Assembly (NCBI GenBank): GCA_012295275.1
Contig: CM022678.1
Span: forward strand, 17,664,278 to 17,728,277
DNA from: Chrysomallon squamiferum
Lineage: Eukaryota; Mollusca; Gastropoda; Neomphalida; Peltospiridae
Length of the DNA: 64,000 nucleotides
Direction of reading: 5' to 3'
Shown here piece by piece: positions 59,663-64,000 of this stretch. The notes below the pieces were generated by a model. The model was not told where the DNA came from, did no database searches, and was given only the letters and a program-made list of their open reading frames with translations. Both the position numbers and the translations under genes were made by a program. The stretch's first letter is position 1. Each line of letters opens with the position of its first letter.

Positions 59663-60027
59663 CCTGATGGTAGTAAATATTGACTTCAGTGCTTTCATAA
59701 TTAGAATTGTTTTATACCGTTTATATTAACGTGAAAGAACCCCCCTCAAAAAAAAGCAACAACAACAACATTATTACGTCACACGTGTTTTTAAGAACTA
59801 TTTCGGTAAAATGTTAATCAGTAATAACTCGAGTGCTACAGTTCAGTACCAGAGAGAGAAAACAAAACAAAGGAAATGAAAAAATATGTTTATTAACGAC
59901 ATCTATATAATTTTAACTTTCCAAGTGATATGCATATTAATTGATTTTTTTTTTTTAATTGTAAAATTAATTTATTACATCTACGTTATAACGAACAATT
60001 ACTAGCATAAGCAAACTATAGCTATGC

Positions 60028-60066
<39 letters not shown>

Positions 60067-60367
60067 TATTAACTAGTATAATATCTAGAATTAAATCTGG
60101 TCAAAAATGGCTGAACACAATTTTTTTTAACATCAAACTTCTGAAATAAAATTTAAAATTATAAAACTGACAGAGACAAAAAGATCTTTAAAGTTAAAAT
60201 CTTTTTGAACTGGGATGATGAACACAAAATATAATGATATAAACCAATGATTATCTTTATGGTCTGTTTATAAGTAATCTAAATGGGGCTTTGTGCAAGA
60301 AAATATTTGAAAAAAAAAAAAAAAAAAGTTAAAAATACTAATAATTTCAAACAAAAGCAGCAGAAGC

Positions 60368-60409
<42 letters not shown>

Positions 60410-61559
60410 CCAACAAAAAAACAACAACAACAAAAAAACAACATTTATGAACAATTCAGTGAAGAGATCATGTCTGAGATAATTTTGTTATTACAAATAA
60501 TAGCACACAATTTATTTTTACTACACCTTAACTGAATTCTCTAAAGCAGCAAGGCACACTGGCACACATTAAGAGTCTTTTTTAATAATTTTAAAATCTA
60601 AAAATAAGTTATTATTATTAATATAATGAATATATTGTGAAAAATGAGACTGTTACACTGATGAAAAATCACTTATTTTCCAAGAATAATCCTGGAAATG
60701 TTATTATGAAGATTCAGATGGGTTCACCAAATTCATCTAATTCATTCTTGTTTAAAAATCAAGTCATGGTTTTAAAATTTATATATATATATATATATAT
60801 AAATTAATATAGATATAGATATACAGATATATATATTTAAAAAAGTACTGTATTTCTAAACTTTCAAAATTATAACAAAAATAGAACCTGAATTGGGAAT
60901 AATGTGAGAACAAATTTTAAGTACAAATATGCAATATGTTAAATATGTAAAGTAATAAAAGCAGCATGTGTATAAATATTTGTAAGTAGAGATTTCTGTA
61001 AATACTTGTCAGACAAAAATTAACAAAATCATGGAATTATTTGACATATAATAAAAAATATGGATAACCAGAAAATTGAGGCATCTTCAGTTTACTAAAG
61101 TGTAAACATGTACACACACATACACACACAAACATAAACACATACACTGCAATGTATATGTATACATGGATACAGTTAATAAACCATGAACTGTAATGTA
61201 TGTATAACAGTACCTCTTTGTTACTATTATGCAAAGTATAATGTAAAAATGAATTTTAAAAATGTATATGAAATGGATCTTTAATATAAATTGTAACATA
61301 TAACATGATAGTAAATTCTTAATATAGATTATAATATATAATAAGATAAATTTTATGTAAAACAAATTTCTCTAAGGTATAATAAACAGTATTTTTAAAC
61401 AAAACAAAAATAATAATTTAAGGGTGCTCATGCACTGGATCTCATAATAAAGCTTTAAACTCTGCTATTTTAACAACAGGCAAGACAGAAGCAAAACCTA
61501 AATTTAATAATAATAAAGATATATAAGTAATAAATAATAATGATTATAACAATAACTAA

Positions 61560-61590
<31 letters not shown>

Positions 61591-61863
61591 AATAATAATT
61601 AATAATAATGATAATGATAATAATAATTATAATAAACAGAAAAATTTCACTAAGTTCTACAACAAAATTAAATCAGCTCTATAACATTAATTATGCAAAT
61701 TAGGTGGTTTTCTTTGTGATTTTTTTTTCTAATTAGTCTGTTAATTTTTTGACAAATTCTTAATATTTTGATATAGGCTTTTTAATATTCAAAGTTTTTC
61801 TTTCTTTCTAAATAATCGGAAAGTTAATTATGCTAACATATCATCTCCCTTCACACATATCAG
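59663..61863 (-). other. Non-coding stretch, probable 3' UTR of the CRAL-TRIO gene plus spacer
   Basis: AT-rich with (AAT)n arrays (60028-60063, 60368-60408, 61565-61600), a (TA)n tract (60780-60800) and an A-rich run (60310-60328). No convincing exon on either strand. Confidence 0.35.
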
Positions 61864-62301
61864 TTAATCAACATTTAGCTTTTTGAAAGTGCCAGGAAGT
61901 GTTTCTGTGGCATCTTGCTTCCCTTTATTAGGACTCTTCAGTGTCATGTCAACCATTCCATACTTCATGTCCTCTTCAAATTCCGCCTCACTTTTCAACA
62001 GCACCTCAGTCCATTCCTACAAAAAAAACGTATATGAAATTTAACTGAAAGCCAATATTAAATTGTGAACAGCCATGAAAGGATAACATATTTATGTGCA
62101 AGATTAGAAAAAATGAAATCATTAAAATGTCATGAAATAATTTTTTTTTTTTTTCATTAGAAATAAATGAATAATAGTTATAATAATGATATTTGAGGAT
62201 AAAAAATATTTGTTTTGTTTGTTTAATTCTTCACAGAAATAAAAATAACATTAGTGATATCTTACAGATTAAATGCAAGTTAAATATAAAAAGAGACTGA
62301 C

Positions 62302-62385
<84 letters not shown>

Positions 62386-62545
62386 AAAATAAAACAAAAA
62401 ATCACCTTGTTACTGTAAGGTGGAGCTTTGCCCCCATATTCCTGAGGCAGGTACTGTTCATCAACAAACTCTTTCAGTTCTTCATATTTTGTTCCATGAA
62501 AATATATCTAAATATACAAATATAAATATACATACAAGCATGCAT

Positions 62546-62594
<49 letters not shown>

Positions 62595-62674
62595 AACACA
62601 AACACACACTCACACACACAAACACATACGCACACACATGCACACATGCACACTCACACACACACAAACACACA

Positions 62675-62726
<52 letters not shown>

Positions 62727-63175
62727 ACAAAAGTCTTTACAGGCTATTAACACTTTTATTTTTTTTTTTCAATGAAATGTTGAAAAACAGTAAAATTAAA
62801 AAAGAGAAGAAAATTTATAAATCAATTTACTGAAACCTATAAATAAAATTTAGAAACAATTTTTGGGGGTTTTTAATCTCCAATTAAAAATGAAATATTA
62901 ATTAAAAAAAGAACATCGATTTAATTCTTTGAATTTTAACAATTTAAGAACAATAAAAAAATAAAATAATAAAAAATGACAAAAAGAAGAAATTAAAGAC
63001 AAAAATTCAGCAGAGACACTACTTACTCTTTTGATAATCTTTTCCTTGAGAAATACTTTCAGGACACTGAAGATGGAATCAAAGAAACCAGGTTCATTTA
63101 CATAATGGATTCCTTTAAATCGAGCAGGAAAAGAATCCTATAAAAAAAATAATTAATACATATGACTGCTTATTA

Positions 63176-63252
<77 letters not shown>

Positions 63253-63720
63253 TCTATTTGTATGTGTCATTTCTGTCATTCTGTATGGGTGTCATATTTT
63301 TGACATTTTGCATGTGTGTCGTATTTCTGTTATTCAGTATGTGTGTGCGTCATTTCTGTTATTCAATATATGCATGCGTCATTTCTGTTATTCAATATAT
63401 GCATGCATCATTTCTGTTATTTAATATATGCATGCGTCATATCTGTTATTCAATATGTATGTATATCACATTTCTGTCATTGACCATCTGTGTATCATAT
63501 TTCTGTCATTCTGCATGTGTGCATATCTGTCTGTCATTCTGTGTATGTGTCTGTCTTTGTCTGTGTGTAAATGCTTAAAGAAAAATTCCTGTTTAATATC
63601 TACCTGAAACAAACCAGTCATTGTTTTGGCGTATGAGGGTGTCAGCTGCTTCCCATGATTCCAGGTAAAGCCATCCATGTCAATGATAAACATTAACCCA
63701 TTTACTTGTGTTTCTTCTTC
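61864..63720 (-). CDS. CRAL-TRIO domain lipid-transfer protein (TTPA/clavesin-like), C-terminal exons
   Basis: Exons in gene order: 63604-63720, 63027-63137, 62406-62507, 61864-62016 (stop TAA at 61864-61866), all phase 0 with GT-AG borders. Their product of 160 residues reads EEETQVNGLMFIIDMDGF, DSFPARFKGIHYVNEPGFF, KIIKRIYFHGTKYEEL and YLPQEYGGK, then EWTEVLLKSEAEFEED and a polar tail. The run FP-x-R-x-K-x-IH-x-x-NEP, KEK-x-x-x-RI-x-x-HG and LP-x-EYGG is the core of the CRAL-TRIO (Sec14) lipid-binding pocket as in alpha-tocopherol transfer protein, clavesin and CRALBP. The N-terminal part lies right of the window. Ligand cannot be told from this part. Confidence 0.85.
62304..62383. repeat. 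(GA)n microsatellite
   Basis: About 40 pure GA units between CRAL-TRIO exons; a second (GA)n lies at 63180-63250. Confidence 0.9.
62548..62726. repeat. (CA)n microsatellite
   Basis: About 180 nt of CA with AA, TG and CT interruptions between CRAL-TRIO exons. Confidence 0.9.
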
Positions 63721-63726
63721 CTGTTC

Positions 63727-63788
<62 letters not shown>

Positions 63789-63861
63789 TAATAATAATAG
63801 CAAAAAAAATAAATAATAAACATCAACCCATTTATTTGTGTTTCTTCTTCGAGTTGATCAC

Positions 63862-63911
<50 letters not shown>

Positions 63912-64000
63912 TGACAAAAATAATAATAATAATAATAAAAAAATAATAGCAAAAAAAAATATAAACATTAACCCATTCATTTGTCTTTTCTTTCTGTTTA
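63680..64000 (-). repeat. Three copies of a CRAL-TRIO exon start separated by (AAT)n
   Basis: The exon start at 63720 recurs at about 63819-63855 and 63963-64000 (shared ACCCATTxATTTGT and TTTCTTCTT on the + strand). The middle copy has lost its AG (cttcgagttg). Confidence 0.8.

Noticed and set aside
62482-62750. Cys/Val and His/Thr-rich frames on both strands
   Set aside because: Translations of the (CA)n microsatellite between two CRAL-TRIO exons.

Overview
This is a window of an animal nuclear genome: AT-rich, intron-dense, and full of simple repeats ((TTA)n, (CA)n, (GA)n, (TA)n, poly-T). Exons are short (14 to 680 nt) with GT-AG introns, and they encode clearly metazoan proteins. Gene content and texture suggest an invertebrate, most likely a lophotrochozoan and perhaps a mollusc; that placement is inference, not proof.

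Layout, left to right. (1) 329-1557, + strand: the last exons of a protein ending in a SAM-like domain, with an 18-nt microexon. (2) 16372 down to 5900, - strand: a nearly complete 14-exon MTMR9 gene (catalytically dead myotubularin), with a long 3' UTR probably ending at a poly(A) signal at 2820-2825. (3) 17891-41922, + strand, head-to-head with MTMR9: a ZC2HC1A-type zinc-finger gene with at least six in-phase microexons, three of them copies of one 18-nt exon; its 3' UTR probably ends near 45984. (4) 57034 down to 48945, - strand, tail-to-tail with ZC2HC1: a THRAP3/BCLAF1-family RS-domain gene lacking its first exon(s). (5) 63720 down to 61864, - strand: the last four exons of a CRAL-TRIO lipid-transfer gene (TTPA/clavesin type), running off the right edge.

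The most unusual feature is a recurring architecture. Many exon-intron boundaries have been tandemly duplicated into the neighbouring intron, so introns carry decayed or intact copies of an exon edge plus its splice site. I see this at MTMR9 exons 1, 2, 6, 7, 8 and 9, at one RS-gene exon (33-bp, in-frame, donor-bearing units) and at the CRAL-TRIO exon near the right edge. The ZC2HC1 microexon family looks like the productive version of the same process. Two ZC2HC1 introns also hold arrays of juxtaposed acceptor/donor motifs (CAG|GTAAA) resembling recursive splice sites. MTMR9 additionally shows a frameshift at an A5 homopolymer in exon 9 and a disrupted exon 7, either assembly errors or real damage.

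The genes do not form an evident pathway; they are ordinary neighbours. MTMR9 and ZC2HC1 may share a divergent promoter region (16373-17890). All gene models were built by eye from reading frame, splice consensus and remembered family sequences, with no alignments run.
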